Shown: in pieces, positions 1 to 6,032 of the stretch
How positions within the stretch are numbered: position 1 is the stretch's first letter
Layout: each line of letters begins with the position of its first letter
From: Anaerolineaceae bacterium UBA3924
Lineage (GTDB): Bacteria; Chloroflexota; Anaerolineae; Anaerolineales; Anaerolineaceae
Assembly (NCBI GenBank): GCA_002385985.1
Contig: DGEO01000033.1
Coordinates: 1-13,286 of the forward strand
Direction: 5' to 3'
Length of the DNA: 13,286 nt
Position numbers and translations under genes: made by a program
The notes under the pieces: model-generated
Databases searched by the model: none
The model's input: only the letters and a program-made list of their open reading frames with translations
Told to the model about the DNA's origin: nothing

Positions 1-14
1 AGATGTGTATAAGA
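1..14. other. Probable Tn5/Nextera mosaic-end adapter remnant at the window edge
   Basis: The first 14 bases, AGATGTGTATAAGA, are identical to the first 14 bases of the 19-bp Tn5 mosaic end used in Nextera libraries. The match stops at base 15. It lies exactly at the edge of the window, and the reading frame of the penicillin-binding-protein-like gene stops resembling its family just here. The simplest reading is untrimmed adapter at a contig end, so these bases are probably not genomic. Confidence 0.8.
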
Positions 15-364
15 ATGTACACCAGGTCCCTGTCCAGCCGCTCGCCGGGGCCTTCACCGAGGGGCAGGTACCGGCGCGGGATGCCCTCCGGCTGCAGCTC
101 GGCGATCAGCCGGGTGCCGGAGCGATCGTACAGCCGGGTGGGCTGGCGCAGGGCGCCCTGTTCGGCGTCCAGCAGGGCGGCCAGATCGGCCGGGGAGGGC
201 AGGTCTGCGGAGGCGTAATGGTAAACCAGCCCGGCTGCGGCCATGAGCAGCGACACCGACAGCACGACCAGCCAGGTCAGGGCGATGACGGCCGGGGAAA
301 AGCTGCGGCGCCGCCGGCGGGCGGCCCGGTTCTTGGCAAGCAAATAGCGATGCAGGGGGCGCAA
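1..364 (-). CDS. N-terminus of a probable class A penicillin-binding protein / GT51 transglycosylase (partial)
   Basis: About 121 codons are present before the gene runs off the left edge. The protein starts with a basic cytoplasmic tail (residues 1-22, with a run of Arg at 16-20). One transmembrane segment follows at about 24-47 (VIALTWLVVLSVSLLMAAAG), then an extracytoplasmic stretch ending in LYDRSGTRLIAELQPEG at 78-94. That short beta strand (LYDR-G--L-AEL) precedes the GT51 glycosyltransferase domain in bifunctional penicillin-binding proteins, which polymerise lipid II outside the membrane. The catalytic domains lie beyond the edge, so the class is inferred. The start is a TTG at 364 with Shine-Dalgarno AAAGGA (371-376) six bases upstream; no ATG fits ahead of the membrane segment. 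It lies 26 bp after the TPR gene on the same strand, so co-transcription is likely. The last 4-5 codons (YILIHI) probably read adapter. Confidence 0.75.
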   Translation of the reverse strand, partial: MRPLHRYLLAKNRAARRRRRSFSPAVIALTWLVVLSVSLLMAAAGLVYHYASADLPSPADLAALLDAEQGALRQPTRLYDRSGTRLIAELQPEGIPRRYLPLGEGPGERLDRDLVYILIHI

Positions 365-370
365 GCCGGG

Positions 371-376
371 TCCTTT
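371..376 (-). promoter_or_regulatory. Shine-Dalgarno that fixes the TTG start of the PBP-like gene
   Basis: On the minus strand AAAGGA is followed by the 6-base spacer CCCGGC and then TTG. The spacing is standard, and it is the main reason for choosing TTG 364 over the in-frame TTG at 343 or the ATG at 244, which lies inside the membrane segment. Confidence 0.6.
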
Positions 377-389
377 GGAGCAGGATGGG

Positions 390-2087
390 TTACGGCGTGA
401 CTGTGGGGCTCAGGGCGGCGATCTCCGCCAGCGCCTGCACCAGCAGATCGGGCGGAACAGTCTCCTGCGGTAATTGTAACAGACGCTCCCAATCCAGCAA
501 AGCGGCCTGCGGGTCGACCGGCTGCAGGCACTCGGCTCGTTCGGCGAAGATCAGGGCCAGGTCGGCTTCGGTCTGCGCGTACTGCTCAGCGCGTTCGTAA
601 GCTTTGCGGGCTCCGTCCCGGTCCCCCTGCTCCCGCAGCGCGCGGGCCAGCCCCATGCGGGCGGCGAAGTCCGCCGGGGTGATATCCAGCACGGCGCGGT
701 AGTCTTCTTCGGCGGCAGCTGCGTCACCCAGGCGCATATACAGGTCCGCCCGGGTGAAGAGGACAGTCGTGTCAGCCGGGTCCAGCGCCACGGCCCGGGT
801 AAGGGCGTCGACTGCTTCGGGCAGGCGCTCGTGGGCTATCAGCGCCAGCGCGTGGGCGTGGTGTGCGGCGGCTTCCACCTGGCCGGCGGGGGTGTAGCGC
901 AGGTACACTTCCAGCGGCTCGAGCGAGGCCAGCATCTCACCCTGCATCTGCAGCGCCCGGGCACGCAGCAGGTAGCCGGGGATCATGGTCAGGTCCATCC
1001 GCAGGGCCTGTTCGGCCAGTGCCAGCGCGGCGGCCGGGTCATCGCTCATCAGCGCGGCCTGGCCGCGGTAATAGGGCACCAGCGGGGAATCCGGCAGGGA
1101 TTCTTCGGCGGCGGAGAGCGCTTCCAGGGCCGCGGCCGGCTGGTTCATCTGCAGCAGGACGTTTGCTTTCTCCAGATGGGCTTCGCCGTAGGCCGGGTCG
1201 ATGGAAATGGCCTGCTCGATATCCTGGAGGGCACTATCCAGCGCATCATCCAGCGCCAGGCGGGCCAGGGCGCGGCCCAGGTAGGCCGGGGCGTAGCCGC
1301 TGTGAGCCGCCAGGGACTTTTCAAAGGCGCGCAGCGCCTGGTCGGGCTGGCCCAGGCGCAGGCGCATCTGGCCGATCTGGACCAGCGCGTCAGCGGCCTG
1401 CGGCTCGGCGGTCACCACCTGCTCCAGGAAGGAGATGGCCTCGGCCCAGTTCCCCTGCTCGATGCGCCGCTGCGCGATGGTGTAGGCCTCAGCCAGCGGA
1501 TGGGGCGTGGCCCCGTAGACCGGGGTGGGGGTGTAGGTGGCCGCCAGCACCCCCCAGGGCGGGGTCGGCTCGCCGGGCCGCAGCGTGGCGGTCGGCACGG
1601 GGGTGAAGGTGGGAGAGGCCGTGGCCGTGGGGTATGGCTGGTAGGAAATTCCCGGGCCAGGGTCGGGCTGCAGGCGGGGTCCGATCAGGCTGACCGCTCC
1701 CCAGACCAGCAGGATAAAGCCCACCAGCAGACCGCCGCCCAGCAGCACCCAGCGGCGGTTCTCCGGATTCTGGAGCAGGTCAGCGGCCTGCTCCAGCGGG
1801 GTTTTCGGTTTCGGGGGCGGAGGAGGCTCCTCGGGAGGCGGGGGAGGCGCGTCCAGGTCGGCCAGCATCTTCAGGGCCAGCTCGTGGTCGGGATCAAGCA
1901 CCAGCGCCTGCTGGATGCAGTAGCGCTTCTCCTCTTTTTCGTCCAGTGTGTAGCTCAGCGCAAGCCAGTATTCCGGCTTGCGCGGGTGGTTTTCCATCAG
2001 TTCGGCCAGCAGTTCCTGCGCGCGCTCGCGGTTCTGCAGGTCGATGGCCGCCAGGGCTTGTTGAAACAGGATGTCAGCGGACGCCAT
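390..2087 (-). CDS. Single-pass membrane protein with cytoplasmic and extracytoplasmic TPR repeats
   Basis: This protein has 565 aa. Residues 1-80 form a short TPR-like helical region (QALAAIDLQNRERAQELLAEL, then KPEYWLALSYTLDE). A proline run follows at 81-95, then a transmembrane helix at about 113-135 with no cleavable signal. After it comes a Thr/Pro-rich stalk at 148-196 (PTATASPTFTPVPTATLRPG) and then tandem TPRs from about 197 to 560 with repeated A---Y----A-AL-LDP patterns. TPRs are protein-protein interaction scaffolds. Most of this protein should lie outside the membrane, with a small TPR head inside. It is the first gene of a probable two-gene unit with the penicillin-binding-protein-like gene, so a role as a scaffold for cell-wall enzymes is possible but only inferred. 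The ATG lies seven bases after its -10 box with no Shine-Dalgarno, so translation is probably leaderless. The family is not recognised more precisely. Confidence 0.9.
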   Translation of the reverse strand: MASADILFQQALAAIDLQNRERAQELLAELMENHPRKPEYWLALSYTLDEKEEKRYCIQQALVLDPDHELALKMLADLDAPPPPPEEPPPPPKPKTPLEQAADLLQNPENRRWVLLGGGLLVGFILLVWGAVSLIGPRLQPDPGPGISYQPYPTATASPTFTPVPTATLRPGEPTPPWGVLAATYTPTPVYGATPHPLAEAYTIAQRRIEQGNWAEAISFLEQVVTAEPQAADALVQIGQMRLRLGQPDQALRAFEKSLAAHSGYAPAYLGRALARLALDDALDSALQDIEQAISIDPAYGEAHLEKANVLLQMNQPAAALEALSAAEESLPDSPLVPYYRGQAALMSDDPAAALALAEQALRMDLTMIPGYLLRARALQMQGEMLASLEPLEVYLRYTPAGQVEAAAHHAHALALIAHERLPEAVDALTRAVALDPADTTVLFTRADLYMRLGDAAAAEEDYRAVLDITPADFAARMGLARALREQGDRDGARKAYERAEQYAQTEADLALIFAERAECLQPVDPQAALLDWERLLQLPQETVPPDLLVQALAEIAALSPTVTP

Positions 2088-2093
2088 AATCAG

Positions 2094-2122
2094 ATTGTAT
2101 ATGCTCGATTCGGGCCTGACAA
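2094..2122 (-). promoter_or_regulatory. Sigma70-type promoter of the TPR gene (leaderless)
   Basis: The -35 TTGTCA (2122-2117) and -10 TACAAT (2099-2094) are separated by exactly 17 bp. Only six bases (CTGATT) lie between the -10 box and the ATG at 2087. The expected transcription start therefore falls on or next to the A of the start codon, which predicts a leaderless message. Confidence 0.75.
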
Positions 2123-2204
2123 CGATTGACAGGAAAGTGTAAGCCGATTGAAGACTTTATCCTTCTCCAGGAACGGGGGAGCAAGAATCCTGCCTGCCCG
2201 TTGT

Positions 2205-2213
2205 TGATATAAT
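2205..2213 (+). promoter_or_regulatory. Extended -10 promoter of the LysM lipoprotein gene (leaderless)
   Basis: TGATATAAT is a perfect extended -10 element (TGn followed by TATAAT, 2208-2213). No convincing -35 is visible, which is usual for this class. Seven bases separate it from ATG 2221, so transcription should begin at the start codon. The box overlaps the alternative ATG at 2212, which argues against that upstream start. Confidence 0.7.
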
Positions 2214-2220
2214 GCAGCTC

Positions 2221-3186
2221 ATGATCCGAATCTACATCGCCCTGTGGGTCGCTGCGCTGCTGGTGCTGGCGGCCTGCGCCCCGCAGACTCCACCGGTCCC
2301 GGAAGGCACCGCCTCGCCCTCGTCCACCCGCACGGGTGAATTTGTCCCCTATTACACGCCGACTCCCAGCACCACGCCTGAGCCGCCGAGCCTGACGCCC
2401 ACTCCGCTGCCCTCGCCCACGGCCACGCCGCGGCAGCACACCATCTCGCTGGGCGAGGACCTGTTCGGCATCGCGCTGCGCTATCAGGTCACGCTGGACG
2501 AGCTGCTCCAGCTGAACCCGGACGTAGAGCCGCACCTGCTCAAGGTGGGACAGGTGCTGCTGGTCCCGGCGCCCTCGCAGCTGGGCAGTGTCACGCCGCA
2601 GCCCACGCCCATGCAGCTGCCGCTGGACCCGCCCGACTGCCAGGTGACGGCCGAAGGGGGTGTGTGGTGCTTCGTGGTGGTGCGCAACCCGCAGGAGGCC
2701 CCGGTGGAATCGGTGTCGGTCAGCTTCCGGCTGGCCGGGGAGGACGGACAGGTGCACACGCAAGTCGGGTATGCGGCGCTGAACCTGCTCCCGGCGGGCG
2801 GGTCGCTGCCGGCGCTGGCCTACTTTCCCCCGCCGGTGCCTGCCCCCGAGCAGGCCAGCGCGGAAGTGCTGGCGGCTGTGCCCGCGGCCGCCGCGCAGGA
2901 GCGCTACCTGCCTGTCACGGTGGAAGGCGGGCTGGATGAGTTGACCGAAGACGGGATGGCGCTGGTGCGCGGTGAAGTCATCCTGAGCGAGACCGCTTCG
3001 ACAGCCAGCCAGGTGTGGGTGGCGGCGGCTGGCTACGATGAGCAGGGCCGGCTGGTGGCGGTGCGCCGCCGGGAGCAGTCCGGCCTGGCGCTGGCCGCCG
3101 GAGAGCGGCTGGCCTTCGAGATGGCGCTGTACAATCCGGCCGGCGAGATCAGCCGGGTGGAGCTGTGGGCCGAGGCGCGGCCCTAG
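2221..3186 (+). CDS. LysM-domain lipoprotein with Thr/Pro-rich stalk
   Basis: From ATG 2221 the product is 321 aa: MIRIYIALWVAALLVLAAC is a lipoprotein signal peptide with lipobox LAAC, giving lipidated Cys19. A Thr/Pro-rich stalk spans about 40-72. A LysM domain follows at about 72-117 (QHTISLGEDLFGIALRYQVT, then LDELLQLNPDV and KVGQVLLVP). LysM domains bind GlcNAc-containing glycans such as peptidoglycan. The C-terminal half (about 137-321) looks like two beta-rich segments, each with a '-V-V-N-' strand followed by a '-G---A-' turn. It carries one cysteine pair, C140/C150, and is not assigned to a family. The protein should be membrane-anchored and bind the wall. An in-frame ATG at 2212 exists but lies inside the -10 box, so it would not be on the transcript. 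The gene diverges from the TPR gene and converges with the modular lipoprotein; its stop codon sits in a 12-bp tandem repeat. Confidence 0.9.
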   Translation: MIRIYIALWVAALLVLAACAPQTPPVPEGTASPSSTRTGEFVPYYTPTPSTTPEPPSLTPTPLPSPTATPRQHTISLGEDLFGIALRYQVTLDELLQLNPDVEPHLLKVGQVLLVPAPSQLGSVTPQPTPMQLPLDPPDCQVTAEGGVWCFVVVRNPQEAPVESVSVSFRLAGEDGQVHTQVGYAALNLLPAGGSLPALAYFPPPVPAPEQASAEVLAAVPAAAAQERYLPVTVEGGLDELTEDGMALVRGEVILSETASTASQVWVAAAGYDEQGRLVAVRRREQSGLALAAGERLAFEMALYNPAGEISRVELWAEARP

Positions 3187-3208
3187 CCGCGGCCCTAGCC
3201 GCGCCCTA
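3177..3208. repeat. 12-bp tandem repeat across two convergent stop codons
   Basis: The unit GCGGCCCTAGCC occurs at 3177-3188 and 3189-3200, followed by a partial third copy GCGCCCTA at 3201-3208. The plus gene's TAG (3184-3186) lies in copy one. A second in-frame TAG (3196-3198) is in copy two. The complement of the minus gene's stop (3206-3208) is in copy three. Each unit can fold as GCGGC-CCTA-GCCGC. There is no T-tract, so it is at best a weak bidirectional end signal. Confidence 0.85.
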
Positions 3209-4657
3209 CTCCCAGATCATATACCCGTCTGAAGCGCAGACCGGCCCGGCCGGAGGCGCGCTCAGGCAGGCTTCGTAGCCGATCAGGCTGCCTACGGGCA
3301 GCTCCAGCCCGGGCAGGGTGATGGCGGCCCGGCCGTCCTCGCCGGTGGGCGCCAGGGCGTAAGCCCGCTCCTCGCCGCCGGGCAGGGTCACCCGCAGGAC
3401 GGTTTTCACGTCCGCCAGCGGCAGCCCGTCCACCCGGCGCTGCACCTGCACCTCGATGCGCTGTGTCTCCCCGGGCGGGACGCGCCCGCGCTCCTCACTC
3501 AGCAGGATTTCGACCATCTCCGGCGTGTACACGTGCCGGGTGATCAGGGAGGGGTCAAGCCCGGCTGCCTGCAAGTAGGCCGGGCCGAGCGACAGCATGC
3601 GCACCTGCTCGACCCGCGGCGCGGTGTGGTCGTACTCCAGGCAGTAGCCGGTGAAGCACTGGCGGAAGAGGCTGCTGTCCAGCTGCCAGAGCGGCGTCAC
3701 GGGCGGACCGGAGAGGCCCGCCCCGCCGTTCTGCTCGATGTACTGGTCGAACACCTCGGGAACCAGCAGGCCCAGCTCGCCTTCGACCGGGACAAACACC
3801 ATGCCGCGCTGCGCTTCGGCCGGGATCAGGCTGGTTTCGGGCAGGTCCAGCAGCAGGGCCGGCAGCGGGCGCAGCGACAGGCTCTCCGGCTGGCCGGGCT
3901 GCGCAGCCAGCGCCGCGTTCTCGTAGATCTGCTCGAGATACCCGTCCCAGGCCAGGTAAGGCTGGGTGAGCGGCTGCCCAAAGGCGCGCCAAGCGCCCGA
4001 TTCGAGCAGCGCCGCGGCGAAGGGCTGCTCCAGCTCCGAGCCGCCCTGCAGCCGGACGGTTTCCATCCGGTCGTCCGGGGCGGAGCCGCACTTCTCGCCG
4101 CAGGCGTGCGCGCCGTAGGCCAGCAGGCCGGCTTCGGTCCGGTCCAGGCTCAGGTAGAAGCCGGCGTTCTCGAAATGCTGTTCCACCCGGCCGTGCAGGT
4201 AGTTGATGCGCGCCGCGGTCAGCGGGCGGCCGGCGAAGCGCTCGCCCTGCAGCCGTTCATACAGCTCCGTGAAGGCCGGGTAGACCGGAATGCCCTCCGG
4301 GAAGGCGGCCGCCAGGCTGTCGGCCGGCGCGGATGGGAGCTCCAGCCCCTCGCCCAGCGGGGCCAGGGAGAAGCGGTCGATGTCGCGGGCCAGCGGGTCG
4401 AAGCACAGCAGCACGGCGGTGGTGTACTGGCAGCGGCGGCCATCCTGCTCAAAAGCGGGGGCCAGGGCCGGGCCGAGCAGTTCCTTGCCGCCCAGCAGCC
4501 CGTAGAACTCGCGAAACACCGGGTCGACTGCCGTTTGCCCGGGGGGATCCGCCGCCGGGGCGGCCTGGCGCGGGGCGCAGGAGGCCGCCATCCCCAGCGC
4601 CGTGAAGGCGAGGAGGATCAGGACCAGGCGGCGCAGCGGTACGGGCTTCAAAGACAT
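3206..4657 (-). CDS. Lipoprotein with four LGFP-like modules and a C-terminal beta domain
   Basis: From ATG 4657 the product is 483 aa. It begins MSLKPVPLRRLVLILLAF and reaches lipobox MAASC, a classic lipoprotein signal with lipidated Cys27. Four related modules follow, each with an aromatic helix, a G-P/PL turn and an aromatic strand. They lie at about 47-88 (REFYGLLGGKELLGPALAPAF), 126-171 (YERLQGERFAGRPL, then VEQHFENAGFY), 213-252 (WRAFGQPL, then LEQIYENAAL) and 299-345 (YIEQNGGAGLSGPPV, then CLEYD). The pattern resembles LGFP-type wall-associated repeats, but sequence identity is low. Residues about 390-465 resemble an Ig-like beta sandwich. The cysteines after the lipobox fall in four close pairs (76/85, 186/190, 334/339, 464/474), suggesting disulfides outside the membrane. 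The frame stays open to ATG 4720, but that start would place a 21-residue Gly/Pro tail before the signal. The GGAG abutting ATG 4657 is too close to be an ideal ribosome site. Molecular function unknown. Confidence 0.85.
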   Translation of the reverse strand: MSLKPVPLRRLVLILLAFTALGMAASCAPRQAAPAADPPGQTAVDPVFREFYGLLGGKELLGPALAPAFEQDGRRCQYTTAVLLCFDPLARDIDRFSLAPLGEGLELPSAPADSLAAAFPEGIPVYPAFTELYERLQGERFAGRPLTAARINYLHGRVEQHFENAGFYLSLDRTEAGLLAYGAHACGEKCGSAPDDRMETVRLQGGSELEQPFAAALLESGAWRAFGQPLTQPYLAWDGYLEQIYENAALAAQPGQPESLSLRPLPALLLDLPETSLIPAEAQRGMVFVPVEGELGLLVPEVFDQYIEQNGGAGLSGPPVTPLWQLDSSLFRQCFTGYCLEYDHTAPRVEQVRMLSLGPAYLQAAGLDPSLITRHVYTPEMVEILLSEERGRVPPGETQRIEVQVQRRVDGLPLADVKTVLRVTLPGGEERAYALAPTGEDGRAAITLPGLELPVGSLIGYEACLSAPPAGPVCASDGYMIWE

Positions 4658-4729
4658 CTCCAGGCACACAAGAACTGGCCCGCCCGGACCCGGCCCGGTG
4701 AGCAGAGCGGGCGCGGGCATCAAGAGACT

Positions 4730-4747
4730 GCCCGGCGGGGGCCGGGC
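4730..4747 (-). other. GC-rich hairpin in the 5' leader of the modular lipoprotein gene
   Basis: GCCCGGC and GCCGGGC pair perfectly (7 bp) around a four-base loop. The element lies in the roughly 118-nt leader between the promoter and ATG 4657. No U-tract follows on the minus strand, so it is not an evident terminator. It could affect translation or mRNA stability. Confidence 0.45.
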
Positions 4748-4780
4748 GGCTGGATCAACATCCCAGGCGGGCGTACCTTA

Positions 4781-4809
4781 ATTGTATATCCAGCAGGGGG
4801 GCGATTCAA
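4781..4809 (-). promoter_or_regulatory. Sigma70-type promoter of the modular lipoprotein gene
   Basis: The -35 TTGAAT (4809-4804) and -10 TACAAT (4786-4781) are separated by 17 bp. The -35 box overlaps the TGA stop of the upstream epimerase gene (4808-4806). The lipoprotein can therefore be transcribed on its own despite lying close behind the epimerase. Confidence 0.7.
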
Positions 4810-5750
4810 GCGCCGCCGGACGCGCCTTTGCTGAAGCGCGGGTCCAGCTGCAGCGTCAGGCGCAGGCCGGATTCCAGGCGCACCTTCGGCTCGTAGTCGA
4901 GCAGCGACCGGGCCAGGGTCAGGTCGGCGCACATGCGCGCCGGGCTGGGGTCGACGCGCGGGTTGTAGACCACCTCCGGGCTCTTGCCGGTGGCGTCCAG
5001 CACCATGCGCACCAGCTCGCGCACGCTGACCTCGCGCCCGCTGCCCACGTTGATCACCCGGCGGTTGACCTTCGAGGCGGTTGCGGCGGCGACCAGCGCG
5101 TCGACCACGTCGTCCACGTAGACGTAGTCGCGGGTCTGGTGGCCGTCGCCGTTGACCACCAGCGTGCCGTCTTCCAGGGCGGCGCGCAGGAAGTAGGGGA
5201 TCACCGGGGCGTGCGCCGGGGGCAGGTGCTGCCCCGGCCCGTAGGCGTTGAAAATGCGCAGGCAGACCGTCTCGATACCCCACAGCTCGCCGATAGTCGA
5301 CACGTAATGCTCGGCGGCCAGCTTGGAGACCGCGTACGGCGAGCGCGGGTTGGGGGCGAAGGTCTCCTGCATGGGCTGCTCGGCCTGATTGCCGTACACC
5401 GCGCCGGAAGAAGCCAGCACCACCCGGCGGACGCCCACATCGCGCATGGCTTCCATCAGGGTGACCGTGCCACCAACGTTGACGTGATTGTATTCCCGCG
5501 GGTAGAGCACCGATTCAGGCACCAGCACCCGGGCGGCCAGGTGGTAGACGCAGTCCACCTCCTGAAGCAGCGTCCACAGCCGGGGCCGGTCGTTAATATC
5601 GCCCCGGGTGAAATGCACCTCGGGGCTCAAGGTACCCGGGTCGCCGGTGGACAGGTCGTCCAGGCCGCGGACCGAATGCCCTGCAGCAGCCAGCCGGTTT
5701 GCCAGGGCTGAACCTAAGAAACCTGCTGCACCTGTGATCAGAAAACGCAT
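4806..5750 (-). CDS. NAD(P)-dependent nucleotide-sugar epimerase/dehydratase (extended SDR)
   Basis: This 314-aa protein is full length for the UDP-glucose 4-epimerase / dTDP-glucose dehydratase type of extended short-chain dehydrogenase. The Rossmann nucleotide motif GAAGFLG is at 7-13. The acidic pair LDDLSTG (30-36) follows beta2, which favours NAD over NADP. D51 in GDIND lies at the usual adenine contact, and YHLAA is at 69-73. The active site is Ser114/115 (LASSGAVYG) with Tyr139 and Lys143 (YAVSK). The substrate side has RIFNAYGPGQ at 165-174 and GDGHQTRDYVYVDD at 201-214. Such enzymes oxidise C4 of a nucleotide sugar and either epimerise or dehydrate it; the exact substrate cannot be read from sequence. 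The C-terminus (RFSKGASGGA) is unremarkable. The promoter is an extended -10 about 24 nt upstream of the leader start; the ribosome site is weak (GGA, six bases before ATG). Confidence 0.93.
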   Translation of the reverse strand: MRFLITGAAGFLGSALANRLAAAGHSVRGLDDLSTGDPGTLSPEVHFTRGDINDRPRLWTLLQEVDCVYHLAARVLVPESVLYPREYNHVNVGGTVTLMEAMRDVGVRRVVLASSGAVYGNQAEQPMQETFAPNPRSPYAVSKLAAEHYVSTIGELWGIETVCLRIFNAYGPGQHLPPAHAPVIPYFLRAALEDGTLVVNGDGHQTRDYVYVDDVVDALVAAATASKVNRRVINVGSGREVSVRELVRMVLDATGKSPEVVYNPRVDPSPARMCADLTLARSLLDYEPKVRLESGLRLTLQLDPRFSKGASGGA

Positions 5751-5780
5751 AGCTCATCCGTGGAGTGTGATGATAGAGGC

Positions 5781-5789
5781 ATTATAGCA
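5781..5789 (-). promoter_or_regulatory. Extended -10 promoter of the epimerase gene
   Basis: On the minus strand TGCTATAAT is a perfect extended -10 element. The predicted start is near 5774, leaving a leader of about 24 nt. The -35 position is poor, so this promoter may depend on an activator. The palindrome at 5819-5843 sits about 45-69 bp upstream of the predicted start, where activators commonly bind. Confidence 0.65.
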
Positions 5790-5818
5790 CAGCTCACCCT
5801 GCGGCCAGGGCGTGCCGG

Positions 5819-5843
5819 CAGTAATGATTTGAAATGATTACTG
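5819..5843. promoter_or_regulatory. 25-bp palindromic operator candidate
   Basis: The arms CAGTAATGATTT and AAATGATTACTG are mirror images about G5831, with one mismatched pair (G5826/G5836). That leaves 11 of 12 pairs matched. It also contains the direct repeat AATGATT at 5823-5829 and 5833-5839, ten bases apart. It is AT-rich in a GC-rich neighbourhood. The size and symmetry are typical of a dimeric regulator site; which regulator binds is unknown. Confidence 0.65.
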
Positions 5844-5863
5844 TAACAATTATGTACTATTAC
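5843..5863. promoter_or_regulatory. Degenerate second copy of the palindromic site
   Basis: This 21-bp stretch begins GTAA and ends TTAC like the core of the palindrome at 5821-5841. It matches that core at 13 of 21 positions. The two centres are 22 bp apart, two helical turns, as expected for cooperative binding on one face of the DNA. It is weaker evidence than the first site. Confidence 0.4.
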
Positions 5864-5892
5864 CGAAAAACCAACCTCTTTATGCAGATGGA

Positions 5893-5924
5893 CGCCAGTA
5901 GAAGTTAACGTCCGGAGGCTGGCG
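5893..5924. repeat. Inverted repeat in the epimerase-padR intergenic region
   Basis: CGCCAG (5893-5898) and CTGGCG (5919-5924) form a 6-bp stem around a 20-base loop. An alternative stem, GGACG/CGTCC (5890-5894 with 5909-5913), overlaps it. It lies before the padR promoter, so it is not on that transcript. No function is evident. Confidence 0.35.
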
Positions 5925-5970
5925 AGAACTGCTTCCGCCCGGCCCTGGCCCCCGCTCCGATCCTATTTAT

Positions 5971-5999
5971 TTGACAGTATTTTTGAACTGTGCTAACCT
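5971..5999 (+). promoter_or_regulatory. Sigma70-type promoter of the padR-like gene with an internal operator
   Basis: A consensus -35 TTGACA (5971-5976) is followed after 17 bp by TAACCT (5994-5999), which is preceded by TGC as in an extended -10. The predicted start is near 6006 with a leader of about 27 nt. Inside it, ACAGT (5974-5978) and ACTGT (5987-5991) form an inverted repeat with an 8-bp spacer. This has the same geometry as the known PadR box ATGT-N8-ACAT, which suggests autoregulation. Confidence 0.7.
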
Positions 6000-6032
6000 A
6001 AAGGTACCCTGTCCTCCTGGAACTGGATATTT

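Noticed and set aside
831..2129. Long plus-strand frame (432 codons) opposite the TPR gene
   Set aside because: It is a shadow of the TPR repeats; composition is Gln/Gly/Arg-rich and no family features are visible.
4720..4761. A 13-codon upstream ORF (MLIQPPGPRRAVS) whose stop overlaps ATG 4720 of the modular lipoprotein frame
   Set aside because: There is no ribosome site, and the preferred lipoprotein start is ATG 4657, so coupling to ATG 4720 would extend the signal peptide oddly.
3533..4834. Long plus-strand frame (433 codons) opposite the modular lipoprotein
   Set aside because: The minus-strand protein has a lipobox and repeated modules, while this frame has only low-complexity Gln/Arg/Gly-rich sequence.
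5819..5843. Fur, Zur or PerR box
   Set aside because: The length and AT-rich symmetry recall these sites, but the sequence does not match their consensus and no metal-related gene is nearby.
5881..5909. A short ORF starting at ATG 5882 (MQMDASRS)
   Set aside because: Only eight codons, no ribosome site and no promoter in range.
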